Source: Patagioenas fasciata
Lineage: Eukaryota; Chordata; Aves; Columbiformes; Columbidae
Direction: 5' to 3'
DNA length: 64,000 nucleotides
Assembly: GCF_037038585.1 (NCBI RefSeq)
Contig: NC_092526.1
Location: 6,534,001 to 6,598,000, forward strand
Shown: positions 13,467-27,280 of the stretch, piece by piece
How the letters are laid out: every line of letters begins with the position of its first letter
How positions within the stretch are numbered: the stretch's first letter is position 1
The notes under the pieces: generated by a model
Databases searched by the model: none
Told to the model about the DNA's origin: nothing
Seen by the model: the letters and a program-made list of their open reading frames with translations, nothing else
Position numbers and translations under genes: made by a program

Positions 13467-13502
13467 ATGTGCGAGACCCGTGCGAGGGGAGTCGCCTCCT
13501 AG
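13467..13502 (+). promoter_or_regulatory. Candidate uORF 3 (11 codons), just before the NXPH2 start
   Basis: ATG at 13467 opens MCETRARGVAS and ends at TAG 13500-13502, only 13 bases before the NXPH2 ATG at 13516. It does not overlap the main frame. Because it is so close to the coding start it is the uORF most likely to be in the mature mRNA. Confidence 0.5.
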
Positions 13503-13515
13503 ACCGGCAGCCAGG

Positions 13516-13569
13516 ATGGTGCACCTGCAGCCCCTGCCCCTCATCGTGGTTCAGGGCGTCCTCCAGCTC
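13516..13569 (+). CDS. NXPH2: Neurexophilin-2, coding exon 1 (signal-peptide start)
   Basis: This exon encodes the first 18 residues, MVHLQPLPLIVVQGVLQL, which are hydrophobic and begin a secretory signal peptide. The ATG has a strong context (CCAGGATGG, A at -3 and G at +4). The exon stops in phase 0 at a textbook donor, GTAAGT (13570-13575). It joins exon 2 at 49007, so the signal peptide is split by a 35-kb intron. The N-terminal pattern (leucine/valine-rich with P-L-P and V-V followed by G-V/L-L-Q-L) agrees with my memory of mammalian NXPH2 and not of NXPH1, which starts very differently. The call depends on the join to exon 2, since the exon alone is too short to classify. Non-coding sequence upstream of the ATG belongs to the same exon, but its 5' end is not defined. 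Confidence 0.88.
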
Positions 13570-14872
13570 GTAAGTCTCCTTCCCCGCGTCCCTCTGCTCC
13601 CCCACCGCAAGACTTCAGGAGGAACAGGCACCTTTTCCCGCCGGGGATGCGCGGTGTCCTCCGGTGGCAAAGGCGCGGCTGGCTCCGAGCAGCCTCCCAC
13701 AGCCCCACACCTACTCTTATTTCGGGTTTGATTTTTTTTTTTTCTAAGTGTGCTTTTCCGCGCGTTTGCTGCTTGGCGGGCTCGTTCGGAACCGCGAGGC
13801 TCTCGGTGCCCGAGCAAAGAGCGGCCCCGGAGAACCGGGGCTGCCCCGGCACGGCGGGCGGGTGTGTTTGTGAGGACGACACCCCGAACTGCCCGTTCCC
13901 GACGAGGTTTTCTTGCTGTCCTCAAGTGCCTCTTTCCGTGTGCGGGACACGGCGGGTTGTGTGGGCAGAGTCACCTGCGCTTTGCGAGCTCCCCCGTTAG
14001 TGCCGCCGTTCTGCAGCGCAGGCGAAGGGTTTTGGTGTAATTAGTATTATGAACTGCCGCACACGCCTGGATTAGGTGCTGCACGACGTGGGGGAATTGG
14101 GGGCTGACGTGAGAAGGTGAAATGCGGAGCTCAAACCTGTGCAAGGGGGAAGCAAAGCGCTTGGAGACAGGCGGAGAGCAGAACTTGTCTCCAAACCAGC
14201 GAATTATCCTGTTTGAGGGGCATTAATGCTAGAAAACAAATGATCTAAATCCTCGTTGCAATAGGTTAAAAAGAGAAAACTTGTATTTGCAAACAAGTTA
14301 GGCGGTCTTCACTTTAAAAAGTGTTAGTAAAATGCTGTTTTGAAATTGTTTAAGGAGGGTGTTTTGTTTTGTATTTTACTTCCATAATTCATGCTGCAAA
14401 AGTTATGCCTCCCTTCGCCAGCTGCCTTTTAGCTGAAAGTTTGTCACTGCAGTCAATGGGGAGTGTGTAATAAACCCTGAAGGGATTAAACACCCTCCTT
14501 AAGAACTGGAGTCTAATATTACAGCGTGAGTTGATTGATTAGTTTTTGAGGAAGCTTATGTCAAATTCTAATCCGGTTTTGGATTGTGCTTGTCGTGTAA
14601 TGTTTTTTGCTCCAGCACTTTATCATAGGAATGAAGTAGCGAGCTGCAGTCCTGCGATAAGGCACACATTTCTTTCACACTCCTATCCTTTTGGACAAGA
14701 AAAGGCTGTTTACATTCTTCACATCCTTGCAGCCCAGTTCCCAGCTAAACAGGGGTGAGCAATGGGAAAGGAGAGCAGTAAATGGATTACAAAGTTGCTG
14801 AGCAGAAGGGTACTAAATAAAAACGCTCCTTCTTCATACCTACAACCTCTCTCTCACTCACACCCTCCCTTA

Positions 14873-14902
14873 TATATATATATATATATTATTTTTTTTT
14901 TA
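14873..14902. repeat. (TA)n microsatellite followed by a T run
   Basis: About nine TA units are followed by a poly-T tract in intron 1, close to the CpG island. It is likely to be length-polymorphic. Confidence 0.85.
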
Positions 14903-17900
14903 AACAGATATCAAAGGGATTGATTGAAACTTGTATCAACAGGGATTGTGTTTGTCACACATTGTTTCCTGGATGATGTGGGGAAGTTGCTTGCTGTGGT
15001 CTTACATGCTTGGAGTGAAGGTTGGGTACAGAAGTGAAGCTGCTGTCTTGAATCAAATGAAAATAATGTGTAGTCAGTGCAGGTTTTCAGGAGGATGTGC
15101 CACTCAGCTCACCCAGGAGTGTTCTTTTTCTTTTCTGCATTCTTTATATACAAACCAGAAAAGTTTTGGAGTCAATTAGTTTCATAGCTTACATACATCA
15201 GCTTGAATAATAAAGCAAAATGAGAATGTGTGAGTTATTGTTTGAGCATTTTAGGCATACCTTTTAATGCTGATCTATTACTAAAAAGTTGTGTAAATAC
15301 ATTTTGGCATACTACTGCCAGAACTTATGGTTAACATCCGATTAAATTTTCAGCTGCTTATCAATTGAGTTTGGAAATATTTGATGCCAGTGGTAATGGA
15401 CTGAATAAAAGTCTCTGTGCTATTCTTTGTTCTCTGGACAGTATTGGAGTGCCTGATGCCTTTCTGGAATCTAACTAGCAGTTTTAGCAGGCAGACGTTG
15501 GTGATACTAATTCTTGTCTTTTTAAAAAAATTACTTTTTAAAGCGAAGATCAACTTGGTTAATAATAGTACAACACTAAAGGCTCATCATTGCAGCCAAG
15601 AAAGAAAAAAATCTGGGTTTCAGTGCTGCGATTCAGCAGCATTCTAGTAACCTTCCTGATGGTGCAATCTTAATTTTTTATGAAATCAGGGACATTAGAA
15701 TGCAAAATATTTTGGCACTGCATTTTAGTGAATGTAGAAGTACTTTTTAAACTTAAAAAGCTTGCTTGGCTTTCAGATACCTGAGTGTGGTATGTACTTA
15801 CCTACTTTTTAAAGATACACAAATGTAGGGTAAAAAAAATGCGTAGAACTTCACAAATTTGAGGAGATGCTAAAGATCATGGCAGACAATCTCGCTGGAT
15901 TTCTGAAAGCGGTGTTAGGTGATTGTTTGTTTGCTGTAGCTAATATTGTTCAATCAGAAGCTCATGTTTAGTACTTCCTTAATACAGTATGGATGTGTTT
16001 TTGTAGCGTATTCTTGGATTATTATTTGGATTAAGAGATGGTGTACCAGTATGCATGCAGTATGAGTATGTACAATGTTCTTAAACTGCTTTGCATGTTG
16101 GGGTGTATTAAACAGCAAGGAAGCCTGCTGTTGAGTCAGTCGAAGGTACCAACTTGCTTCTGTATAAATGCATTTATTTTAAAACTCAGGTTTACTTTAT
16201 GTTGTCCATAGAGATCGAAACAATCAGTTGCAATGCACAGTCAGTACATGTCTGGGCTGTTATTGATAAGAAGACCAGAAATGGTTGTATTATGTTATAT
16301 TAGCAGGTACTATTGCTTTACTATTAATTTTCAGTAAGCTCTTTCAATTGGCACATAATTGCTGAATGCCCTGTTAGTTGACTCTTCATAAATAACGGAG
16401 GTTATATGCTGGGGATTGAAAAGACTGAAGTGTTAGGGTTATATGGTTTATATTGTGCCTTCTAGTGTTTTGTTAAGTTAGTTTTAAGTGCGTTAAAGGG
16501 AGGGGGCTTCTGCTACTTCCTTGGGAATATTATTAGTAATTTTAAAGAAATCTTCTTTAAAAAAAATTGTTGTCAGTAACCAGCGTTTTCTTTTCACATT
16601 ATTAATTAGCACCTTTAAAATGTCATTTTTCACAACATTGTTTAAAATGGCTTATGTGGGGTCTTCAAAATGTGTGAGATTTCATCCTTTCCCTCAAGAA
16701 AGAAAAAGGAGGAAAAAAAAGGGGCTGTATACAGGTTTTGAATCAAGAAGCAGGGTTTGCTTTAGCTGTAGACAATGTGTGCAGCCACCACTTTCCTTTT
16801 ATCTTGGCAAGGTACAGTCACAGACAGGACGTGTGCTTCTGTGGGGTAATGGGGCACCTTAATTATTTGTTTATTCCTACATCTTTGCAGTCTGAAATTA
16901 ATGAAGGATTACAGCAGCATTTTCTAGTGCCTATAGTTAAAGTTCCATCAGAATTCCTATCAAGAAACTGTCTCATAACACTATCAGAGTTGTCACCATG
17001 TTATAAACCTAGGAATCAATTATTTTACAAAGCCTTAAAAGCAATTAATTTTTCCCAGTAGTGTTTGTATAGATGAGAAATAATTAGAAAAAAGACAAAG
17101 TACATTATTTTAAGATTTTTTTTTTTTCTCCTTCAAGATTGAAGTATAGCATTTGGTATGAGGGAAATACAATGACAGATTATGTTTGTCTTGGACTTTT
17201 CAAGGACTGAGATTTTTACCCATAATGAAAACCAATTTGTCAGACAATTAAGCCAAATTTTTTACAGAGTTTTTTTTAAAATTGAGTTTAACAACTTGAG
17301 CTGAGAAGAACATTTATAACTTACTGTAGTACAAGATATTACTTCATATGCAGAAATAGCTTGAAAACTGAGATAAAGATGCATTTCCATTTAAAATATG
17401 TACACCATGTAGGGCATAGAAACACAGAGGTATGTTCCTCCTGGCTACTTTAATTTTGTCTCGCTAGCCCTGCAAACGTGGTCTATGTAACGTGCCCTTG
17501 CAGGGAGAATGAGCAATAAGCACCGTGCAAAACTCTCAGCTCCGTTTCAGAAAGGTAAACGCTTCCCTGAGGTCATCTGGAAGTGCATAGGTGTAATTCC
17601 ATCCCTCTTAATTTCAGGGAGATCTTTCTCCTGAAATATACTGGGCCCAACATCTCATTTATTTTAGTATATTTTGTTATTTTTCTTGATGCTGTAGGCA
17701 TTGTAAGCCTCCGTCTCATTCTTGTGTAATAACAGAAGCAACCCAAGGAATGCGGGCTGCTGGAAGTTGAAGACAGCTCAACAAATGCTGGTTTCAGCAG
17801 TTTGAGAGTTTATTATACTGAATGAGGAGTTGTGGCTTAAAGTGGATGGGGCTAGGTTTAGTTTACATAGGAGGTTAACATGCAACACTAAACCCAGCTT

Positions 17901-18114
17901 GTCCTGACGTCACGTCTTTTGACCTAGTTCTGTGGAATTGGTGACTGATATTTTTCAGTTTGTTTGTAGGTTGACTGGGGCAAGGAAAGGTTAGAGATCC
18001 CATTTTAAACCTCTACAGTGAGTCTGTTTGATGTCCAACAGACCGCGAGACACCCCAGGCTTCCCTTGCATACAGGGCATGTAAAATCCAAGTCTCAACC
18101 TTTCCATCTATAAT

Positions 18115-18240
18115 GTTGAAAGTATTTTTCTGTATCTCAAAGTGCTTTACCATACACATCAGAGATGTGCTGTAAGTACTTCTTATTACTGGTAGCGCAA
18201 TGTAGCGGGCAGGGAAGTGAACAGAAAGATTGGTGGAGCC
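18115..18240 (+). repeat. Old SINE-like fragment (MIR-type layout)
   Basis: The segment contains TCTCAAAGTGCTTTACCATACACATCAGAGATGTGCTGTAAGTACTTCTTATTACT and GGGAAGTGAACAGAAAGATTGG as separate blocks. These occur in the order expected of old amniote SINEs: a 'caaagtgctttac' core, a 'gtaagtattatta' block and a 'gaactgaggcacagagag'-like block. It is highly diverged, and the family is uncertain. Confidence 0.4.
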
Positions 18241-20490
18241 CAAACACCAAATTGGGATGTGCTGATGGTCCCACCTTTCTGTTTTGCTCCCTTGGTTTCT
18301 GCAAGAAGGGAGCTTGAGCACTATGGGTGGAAAGGAAGCCACCATAGAAATCACTCACTGCTCTGGATTTTCAGGGCATCGAGACTCAGAGAGGTACAAC
18401 TGTGCTCTAGGTGTGCAGAATTCCTCAGATACTGTTGAAAATTTTACCCTTAATCAACAGTTCACAAAGAAAAACATACAGAAGCAAGAGCTGCTTGACG
18501 TGGGGTGGGAAGGGAGCACTGGGCAGTAACCCTTACCGTGATCTGTGGGTGAGGGGTTAACTTGTATTTGGCTTGACTATTAAATAAGATGTGGTAATTC
18601 TCGGGCATTTCTGCACTAAGGAAAGATCAGTGCTAGTTTATGCTGAATGGTTTAAGACAAAAGGTGTAATTCCATAAGTGTGAGTTGTATTTTAGTCTCT
18701 TCTGCTACGCAGGGAAGACTGTTGCTTTCAGTCTTTCACGCACGCTTGTCCATGTATCAAAACCAAATGCAGTGAGGAAAAAGGAATAGTTTTTGCCTTC
18801 GTTACAAAATCACTGTGATAAAGTGACTTTTCAAAAGCAAGTGTACTTCACAGAACAGTGCATTTGCTCTGTTAGTCTGTCTTCTAGTCCTGATTTTTGC
18901 CCACCTCTTAAATCCACCCCTTGGCTATACCCACTATAAAGCAAAAATACCGGCCTTGAAATTTTTACTGGATCAAATCTTGCAGAACTGGAAAAGAGCA
19001 AAGTGAAAGTTCCCATTCATGTGACTATGATAAGTTCATCCTGGACTTGATTTCCAGATGTCCTATTTTAGGGCAGCTTTGGCGTTTCGCTTCAAATCTT
19101 AAATATGCTTTTGTGTATTTCCCCGACCCCATTCAGTGTTCCCATTCTGGTTTCATTCTCTCAGTTTCCCACCATGTTCATAGTTGTAGTTTATATAGTT
19201 TGGGTCGTTAAAGAATCAGAGTTGAAGAAAATAGTAGGTGGAGCTGGTAGTAGGTTCTGCTTCCAACACTAGGCTAATTAAGAATGGAGAGGGAATAAAG
19301 GGCTATGAAGATGGGCCCACAATTAAGACTAAGTAGTTTTGTCCTCGCAGCAGAGATTCCAGTGCTGGTATGATGCTCTGCTCTCCCTGCCATGGCAGCG
19401 CTTACTGTAAATACAGAATGTGAACGACTTGACTGTAATTTAATGTAGAATTAAAGAACATTAAGAGCTATAGTTCTTGAGATGGCTTTTGTCTTTGTTC
19501 CAAACGATTGGTAGTAATAGACGCTATTATTAGCAGGGAAGTGAAAATGAAAGAATAGGGAGAAATAAAAAATAAAACTAGGAATCTAATGTCTCTAAAA
19601 TCAGTTTTTATGTGCATTGGGACCAGTTATGGTTATTGTGTCATTACAGTGCAGAGTTGAGGTTACTTTGAATGCCCTAATTCTGCTTTTCCAGATCTAG
19701 CACGTTTGGTTTATGTTCATGGTAAGTCAAGAATTTCATGACTTTATAATACTTGATTTTGCTGATGACCAGGTATTTCTGATACTATGAATCCACCAGG
19801 ATAAACACAACTTTAATTTCTTCTTATTGTACCCATTACCTAGGAAAATACAATACTGTGCATAGAGATATTTCTATATTTTTTTCTGTTATTATGTAGG
19901 TATAATGGCTGTTTATGGTTTTAATGGAGAAGGAGCCAGCTGTGCCTGAGCTGACAAAACAAAGTGCTGGGACTTGGCTGAGGGAGTAAGAGGTGAATAT
20001 GAAGGAGAAGAAGATGATGGAAACAAACCAGTTTCATAGGCAGATGGAGTGAGCCTGAGCAGTTCCTGCAGGAGAGGGACAGACAGACTGACGGTAACAA
20101 AGTATTCCCAAGTTGAATTTTCTCCTTACTCCAACCAGTTGAGTGGTTCTTAGAAGAAGAAATGTTAGAGTTTGTAGAACAGGGATAGGTACATAACAGT
20201 AGCTTTGTAGTTGGACTTCATGGTCCTTTATGGTCAATATGTATTACGTACATGCCATCATTATTTTGTGTAACTGAGGAAACAAGCGCTGTGTCAGTGT
20301 AACAAAATAGAGCCTCAGGGTACATTAATTGGTGTTAACTGATGTGACTTATGACTTAGGATTTTTAACCCATGACTACTAAGGTGATGCTGTATGTGTT
20401 TTTCCAAGTTGGATTAGTGCTGTACCACATGCTTTCCTCAAATAAAATTCTGATATATCTACATTTTTAGTACAATAACACGATAGTTTG

Positions 20491-20516
20491 GTATTTTTTT
20501 GTATTTTTTTGTATTT
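20491..20516 (+). repeat. Short 10-bp tandem repeat, flanked by a duplicated AGTACAATAA
   Basis: The unit GTATTTTTTT occurs twice and then partly a third time. The decamer AGTACAATAA occurs just before (20469-20478) and again just after (about 20519-20528), giving a small direct-repeat frame around the tandem. A replication-slippage product is likely. Confidence 0.7.
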
Positions 20517-23500
20517 AAAGTACAATAAACTGTATGTGGGTTATAGTCATCTTAGAGCCGTGTATTTGGAAACTGAGTAAATTCAGGGTTTGTACTAAAT
20601 AGAATATGCGAATGACATAAAGAAGGAGCTTTAGCCCTACCCTTAAGTAGCACTTTGAGGAGGAAAACATAAAACATGGGAAAAAAACCCTGAATATATT
20701 TATAATATATTTTTATATAATTTCAGAACAAAGTATAATTATATTTATTTCATATACTGTGAGGCAGAGGTCGCATTATGATTTTGTGATTCTACGAGGC
20801 TGTGGTCAACATGAGCACATGCAAACTCTGCTGTACTTCTTGGTTCATGGGGTTCGACCCTAAGTCTTGCTGAGACCAAAGCAACAAGGTTTAAACCTAA
20901 ATATATAATCAACAAATGCAGATTTAAATACAGGGGAAACAACTGTACAGCTGCTGGTTGTAGGCCATGTAGCCATGTATTCTCATTTGTCATGAAGGTT
21001 AGTATTGCATGTGAGAAACTCGGCTCCATATTTCACAGATTTTAATGTTTAATTTGGAGGTAATTAAAACAATCCTCCTCTTGTGCTTTGTTCTGTTATG
21101 GATTCTTAAAATACACATTTAGTTCACAACCTCCTCAATTTAAAAGCAAATTAAAAAAATCCTCTAAGACATTCAGAAACATACCTTAAATAAGTTAAAG
21201 ATGAAACTTCAATCTTAAAAACTATTAAAGCACACAGCAACTGGAAAAAAAGCTGCTGAATCTTGACTTGATAGGTTGGTGATGGGACATTTTTGTAGTG
21301 ACAGAATGTGGGGCGAGGAAGGAACGAAGAGCGGTTCTTTGGTTTCTTGAACAAGCAGTGTGCCAGGGAGAAGGGTAAAACCTGTCTTGTTTTCCACTCA
21401 TTAAACTAACAAAATGCTAATCAGCTTTGTGGAGCGATTCGTAGCAGATAATGTTACCTCTCACTGTGGTACCACTGAAGAGTGATCGGGTGTTTTAGCC
21501 TGGACCACTTCAAATTAGATGATTGAACACTTATATGTGACGATCACTAACGAAATTGCACCTTGCTTAACAGATGAAGTTTTGTCCACTGGCTGATTTC
21601 AGTTCTGTGGCCATTGAAGGCAGGGAAAAGACTGTTGCTGGACTACTTGTTGGGTTGGGACAAACCCTGTGATACAGCTGCAGTTTTATGCCAGACTTGG
21701 CTTTATCCTGTGTATAGTCATCAAGTTAGTTTTACAGTATTGGAAACATCCATTTTTGAGTTAATTTTCAATTGAACAGCAGGGTCTTCTGTTTGGAATG
21801 ACCAATCTACCGCTCTTCTCTGTGTTTCCATGGCTTGTCTCTGGCCCTCCAAAGGCTTTTGGCAAGCTGCGAGCTCCCTGCTTTGTCACCTCTTGTTCTC
21901 CCTCCTTCCCTTCTTCATCCTCCCAAGGTTATTTTTCCACACAGAGAATTCTCAAATCCTCTGGCAGAAGCAGCGGCTCCCTCACTTTTCCGTCAGATCC
22001 AAAGTGTGGTAGCCAGGGTCAGGTAGAAAGACTGTCTTCCTTTCTACTGCTCAGTAGAAAAACATACTTCGACTTTGCCTTTTAAAGCAAAACTTACTGT
22101 ATCTGTACATGAAACAAATTAAATATCTAGAGCCACCTTTCCAGAATCTATTAGTGGTCATTAGTTTGCCCTTTGTCTGTCCAAACTCTCTGGTAGTGGA
22201 TCAATCCCAAGACTTTATTGGCTTTGAGTCCTAGGTTGTGTAACGTAGTTGTAGAGCGTTTCCATTTAAAATTGTCCCGTTTTAACTCGGTTGTTACAAG
22301 GTGAAATCTGAGTGGATATCCACTACTAAAGCAATAGGCTGGAACGTGGTTTGGGGGCTATCATACTACTTTTTTTTAAGAAGCAAGAACTGCAGGTTCT
22401 TTAGGCTGCGCTATTTCTCTAGGAAGCTTATTTTTCCCTTCTGTCACCCTCTCCCTGTCAAGGTCTTGCTGTGGCAGTGAGGTCTGGGGTGTAAAATTTA
22501 GATCAAGACCAGGAGATACAAGAAACTCCATTTCCACCACATCTGCATTCTGAGGGCACGGAAGGTTTTCAGTTTCTTTGCCTTTTCTCTTCCCTTTAGA
22601 ACCCAAAATCCCAGATTTAATGTTTTTCTCTGTACAGCAGTTCTGGTGAAGTAATGGATGATGTTTTTCCTTCAAGTTCTTAAAAACTGGGAGAGCTATC
22701 ATCATCCATCTTGTTCTTCAAGCCTCTTCTTGTTTTTCTTCTCACTAAACCTCAGTATCCAGTTCCTGGCACCTAACTGGAGCTAGCTTAAAATTATACC
22801 AAGGTAGCTGAGTGTCTGACAGGAGAATAAATTCATTGTTAAGACCTATTTGATTTAAAAGAAATGAAATGCCTCTAAATGTAAGAATGAAGAAACATGA
22901 CATACGTCATACTCAGATCCATTTTATGGTATTCACCCCCTAATCCTTTTATTCATATAGGCACAACCTGTGTATTATCAGCAGTGGACAGCCTAACACT
23001 GCTGTGACTAGGGAATTTAAACTCCACATTGTATTTGACAAAACATTTTTGTGGGTATTGAATGGGATCTGTTACTCTGCTTGCTTAGACTGAGGGTTCA
23101 GTGTCACTGTTTTTAATACTTGGTGTTGAACAATGGGGGAAGAAATGAATTAAAAATAGCTGACTTTGTATTTATGATGACTAAGAAGAACATTCTGCAG
23201 GAATTTGCCTCTAGTGAGTTTGCAATATTATTTCAGTGAACAGTACAGTTATATTTTTTGGTGGAATAACAAGAATAATATAGTGAAAAATAGGAATATA
23301 ATAGGTATTGTGTCTTTGTTGGGTTTTGATGGATTGAATTGTCTTGTCCAGTTCAGTTTAACTACTAGGTTTATTTTTAATTGATGTCACTAAAGCTGGT
23401 AACTGTGAGGAAGATTCAACTTGATGTTCTATTTAGATACTAAAACCGTAGTCCTGATAACACAAACCAGTAGTCCCTTACCTGACTTGTCCCATGCCAG

Positions 23501-24529
23501 TGATATTCATCTCCTGCTGTGCATTCAGGGAATATTGAGATAAACCGGACTGTAAGCACGTATCAATAAAGCCCGCTCTACTATGCATATGTGCCCTGTG
23601 CCCAAATTTTTGCCTTACCCACTACAATTATTTAATAGAAACCTGATTATGAGATCCTCAGTTCTGTCAGATGCGATTGAAGTGCACGGAATGGCTGAGC
23701 AGTTATTTGTGTGGGGTTGATGGGCGGCAGCATCATAGGAAGCTTGATTTTTTCTTAGAAAATGGGCTAGACCAATATTTCAAACAGAAATGAGCCTGAA
23801 AGCCAAACCACACCTGCATCCCAGTCTGAAGTTCACCAGGATTTCCTGGGGTGGCCACGTTTCAGGGTTTTGGTTGTTACTGTATAGACATGTCGAGGAT
23901 GTAGAAGACATTTTAATCTTCCCTTGGCTGTAAAGAAAATGTGGCTACTGTATCATTAATTTGGTTCAGGCACCTCTTCAAAATACTCAATGGAAAAGAA
24001 GTAGTGATCAATTTTAGCGGGGCAAGAAAAGTACACAAGCAAATGTGTGGGGTTTTGGTTTTGTTGTGTTTCCCCACCACCACCACCCTCATTCCTTCAC
24101 TTTGAGAATAACATCTTAACTAAATGTGATCAGGAACTTTATTTCTGGAGAATTCATAGTCATCAAAAGACAGCACGGGAGTTATCTCTGTCACAGCTTT
24201 GAATTGAACACCTGCAGTTTGCATATGGTGCCTGAGAAGGGGACTCAGCAAGCTCCCCGTGCAGAAGGAAGGGAGATACCGCACAAGGTCTCCAGAAGAA
24301 ACAATCAGTAACCTCCAATACATCCCTTTTGGAAAGTTCAGAGCCTTCCTCTGGTCCTTTCACTTAGACTAACAGGCTTTTTAAGGGAAGCTGGTCAGCC
24401 AAAGGTAAAACAACTTTTAGTGCCTAATGAATAAGTTGGAGATAATATCTCCATTCTGACGGTGCAAATGTCTGCATGTATCCCCTAATTCAGGCAGCAG
24501 AAGGGAAAGCGAGCCTGCATCTCTCAAGG

Positions 24530-24610
24530 CAGTATCATGTTTGTCAAGGTAGACAGTATCTACAGGAGGGTGCTCAGTCCCTGCCCTCAAAGGGACTGAG
24601 CTGCTTGGGT
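24530..24610. repeat. Short old SINE-like fragment containing an 11-bp hairpin
   Basis: CAGTCCCTGCCCTCAAAG resembles the 'cagtccctgcccyraagagctta' block of old amniote SINEs. Within it, 24572-24582 and 24591-24601 are exact reverse complements with an 8-base loop. Confidence 0.35.
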
Positions 24611-27280
24611 CTACCTTTAGAGAAGAGGGAGAATAAGTACAAATTTGTTCATTTTTTGGTGGTGGGGTATGTGTGTTCAAATTCAATGGGAACAGGGAAG
24701 TGGCTTTCCTCTCACACCTAGCAGAAGATGTACTTGCTCCTGCAAGGAGACGTTAGATTTTTAAAACAAACAAAAAACAACTAAAAATTAAAAGAATTCT
24801 TTTCTTCTTTCTATAAGCTGAGTCACAGGTGTGTGAAAACCACCTCCTAGATTGGATCCTTCAGGGAAGAGATGCTTAGATTTGTATCCCAAGACAGCCC
24901 ATACATGGATTCGAAGCTCATGTGCTCAGCAAAACTTGCTGCAAAACAAACTCAAGGGAATTTGCATTCTTAAAACACAGGGATGGCTTGGGTCATGCAA
25001 TTTACAGGGGGGTTATATTAGATTTAGGACCCGGGCATCCGTTATGAACCTGTGGTAAACCTGTACTTGCTGTCTCACAAGCTCTCCCCGCTCTTTTGTT
25101 GTTGAACTCAGCAGCTGGATACCAGAACAAGCGACCCAACATCTTGCTGTTGTGTAGGATGCTCACGCCCAACACATCCTGGTATTCTTCGCTAGATTTT
25201 TTCAGAAGGTCCCATGATACTCCCTAGGAAGCTTCACAGCTGACGGTATCATATTGTTTAGTAAATTCTTTTCTAATACTATACACAAAGCTTTGCTAAT
25301 TCCTTCCTGTTATGCTTAGCTATCTTCTCTTTTATCACTTGTGAGACACTTTGCTTTCAGCTGCATTATTTGCTGGTTCCTGGGGACCCTTTCCTCAAAA
25401 ACCTACGATGTTAGCACTGTGAGTCACAGCAAGTTTTGCCTCTTTATTGATCTTTTCTGCTGATCGCGCGTGTTTGGACTGACTTCTATCTCTTCTCTTT
25501 CCCTCTTTCCTGTTGATTTTCACAGAATATCTTAATAGACGTTAACTGTAACTTGTTAGGGTCAAAAGATACCATCTAAACATATAGGACTCTCGGAGAA
25601 TTTAGCAATTTTGCAGATGAAGAAAATGGGCAGGGTTCAGGAGGAAGGCTTTGTATTCTGGATAATTCTCTTGGAATATTTTTTCTACCCCAAACAGCAA
25701 TGTGTTCACTACTGAATTTTTTTATCCATCTCTGGACACACTATATAGGCAGCTGTGTGCTTGTTTTCTTCTGGACATCAGCAGTCGGCCCGTGAGGATG
25801 GGACGCTGCATGCTGTGTGTGCGTTCTGAAGATGTGAACTATGTGACTAAACTAGCACTATGCACTAGTTAACAAACACAACACCAGAAGGTAGGATGAG
25901 TACATTGACGTGGTTTTGATCAGCTAAGAGCTCAAGGAGAACATTCCTGTTTGTACCAGAAACATTTCCAGTCTCCTGGATTTATAACTTCTGCTGCAAG
26001 CTCTTCAAGGGCGCCTTATGCTTTGCGTATGGGACTGGGCACACATCAGTGCTCTGAGTAAAGACAGCGGTGGCTGACAAGAGACATAACAGCAGGAATT
26101 ACACATAAACAGATTGTATGCCTACATATTTTGCTCAGTCTCTAATTTCTGATTAAAGAAATATCCCACGAATTCCCGAGGGACACGTTTCTTTGCGAGC
26201 AGTGAGAAGCTCTGTAACTGTCAATGGGTAAGAAAAGCTTCTGTTGAAAGATGCTGTAAAGAAGCATCAGATGCTCTGTTGCTGTAAACATCATATTGCT
26301 CCAGATTTCCTGTTCCTGAAAGAAATATGTTTGGAGTAGTCTGTAAAATAGTCTTTTTACCTGGAACCACCACCTGTTTCTCATACAAGTCATCATCTTT
26401 AATAGATAAACTTTCCATGAAGAGCTAGACAAGATGCTAGTTTTTCTTGCAGCAGTCAGAAATAAGAACAATAAATATGTGGGAGAAATTCATCAGTTTG
26501 GTTAGGAACATCACAGTGTGTGCCTATCTGAAATAAAGACCGTGTGGAAACAGAAATAGGTTCAGGGGAGGCTCCAAGTATAGAGTTATTGACCCTGGAA
26601 GATAAGATACAGAATAACCTTCCTAGGTTGTACTTTGTCAATTTTAAGTAGTGTTTGCAAGATGAGCGTTTTAACAGTTTCATCCCCCTCAGCAAAGATT
26701 TAATAGTAGATGCATCAGAGCTTTTCCTTTTCTTTTTTCCCTTTTATAAATTACACTACTGTAAAAGTACACTAATATTCTATGCATTTACCAGTGTTCT
26801 GTAAGACGGTATAAATAAGTACTGCTGACTGATGTAGCTCATAAAAGTACATAAATGTGTCTGTTTTTCTAGTCTGGTTGCTCATTTTCTGATTGTGGTC
26901 TCAATTCTGGGACCAACTGGTTGAGCTCTCCCTGTGGTGTGTCAGTCCTCGAAGTGACAGGGGCTGCAATTCTACAGCCATGTGTAGGATGATTTAGTCA
27001 GTAGATCACAATGAATCTTTTTTTTAATCTTTGTGAAATATAAATATGATTATCAAAAGATAACTTAAGATAAATTCTTCTTTCCCACAGTGCCAGTCAG
27101 ATGTCTGCACTGGGGTATTTTTAAGTCCATCAGACAAAATAGTTATGTTTTCTTCAAAATGCTTTGGAGCATTCATCCTAACCATCTATTGAAGAAGTGC
27201 ACTGTCTTCCACACATCTCAAATATGACACAGTCTGTGTCTAGCTATATTACCAAGCAATCATCCTCTGACATGTTTAGT

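Larger units (their letters stand above)
12860..14010 (+). promoter_or_regulatory. NXPH2: CpG island promoter of NXPH2
   Basis: This is the only extended CpG-dense, strongly G+C-rich block of the window. It spans the first coding exon and continues about 440 bp into intron 1. It contains GC boxes (GGGGCGG at 13183-13189 and 13399-13405) and a TATA-variant TTTAAA at 13008-13013 that could set a start near 13040. No TATA box of canonical form is seen. A CpG-island promoter fits a developmental or neuronal gene. The transcription start cannot be fixed from sequence, so the 5' UTR length is unknown. Long frames on both strands here are by-products of base composition. Confidence 0.85.

Noticed and set aside
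12461..14000. Many long overlapping frames on both strands in and before the CpG island
   Set aside because: GC-rich DNA has few stop codons. The frames overlap one another on both strands, are proline/arginine/glycine-rich and match nothing, and only the NXPH2 exon 1 reading is supported by a splice donor and a partner exon.
20845..20865. GGGTTCGACCCTA, resembling a tRNA B box
   Set aside because: No matching A box or foldable cloverleaf upstream. A single-motif coincidence.
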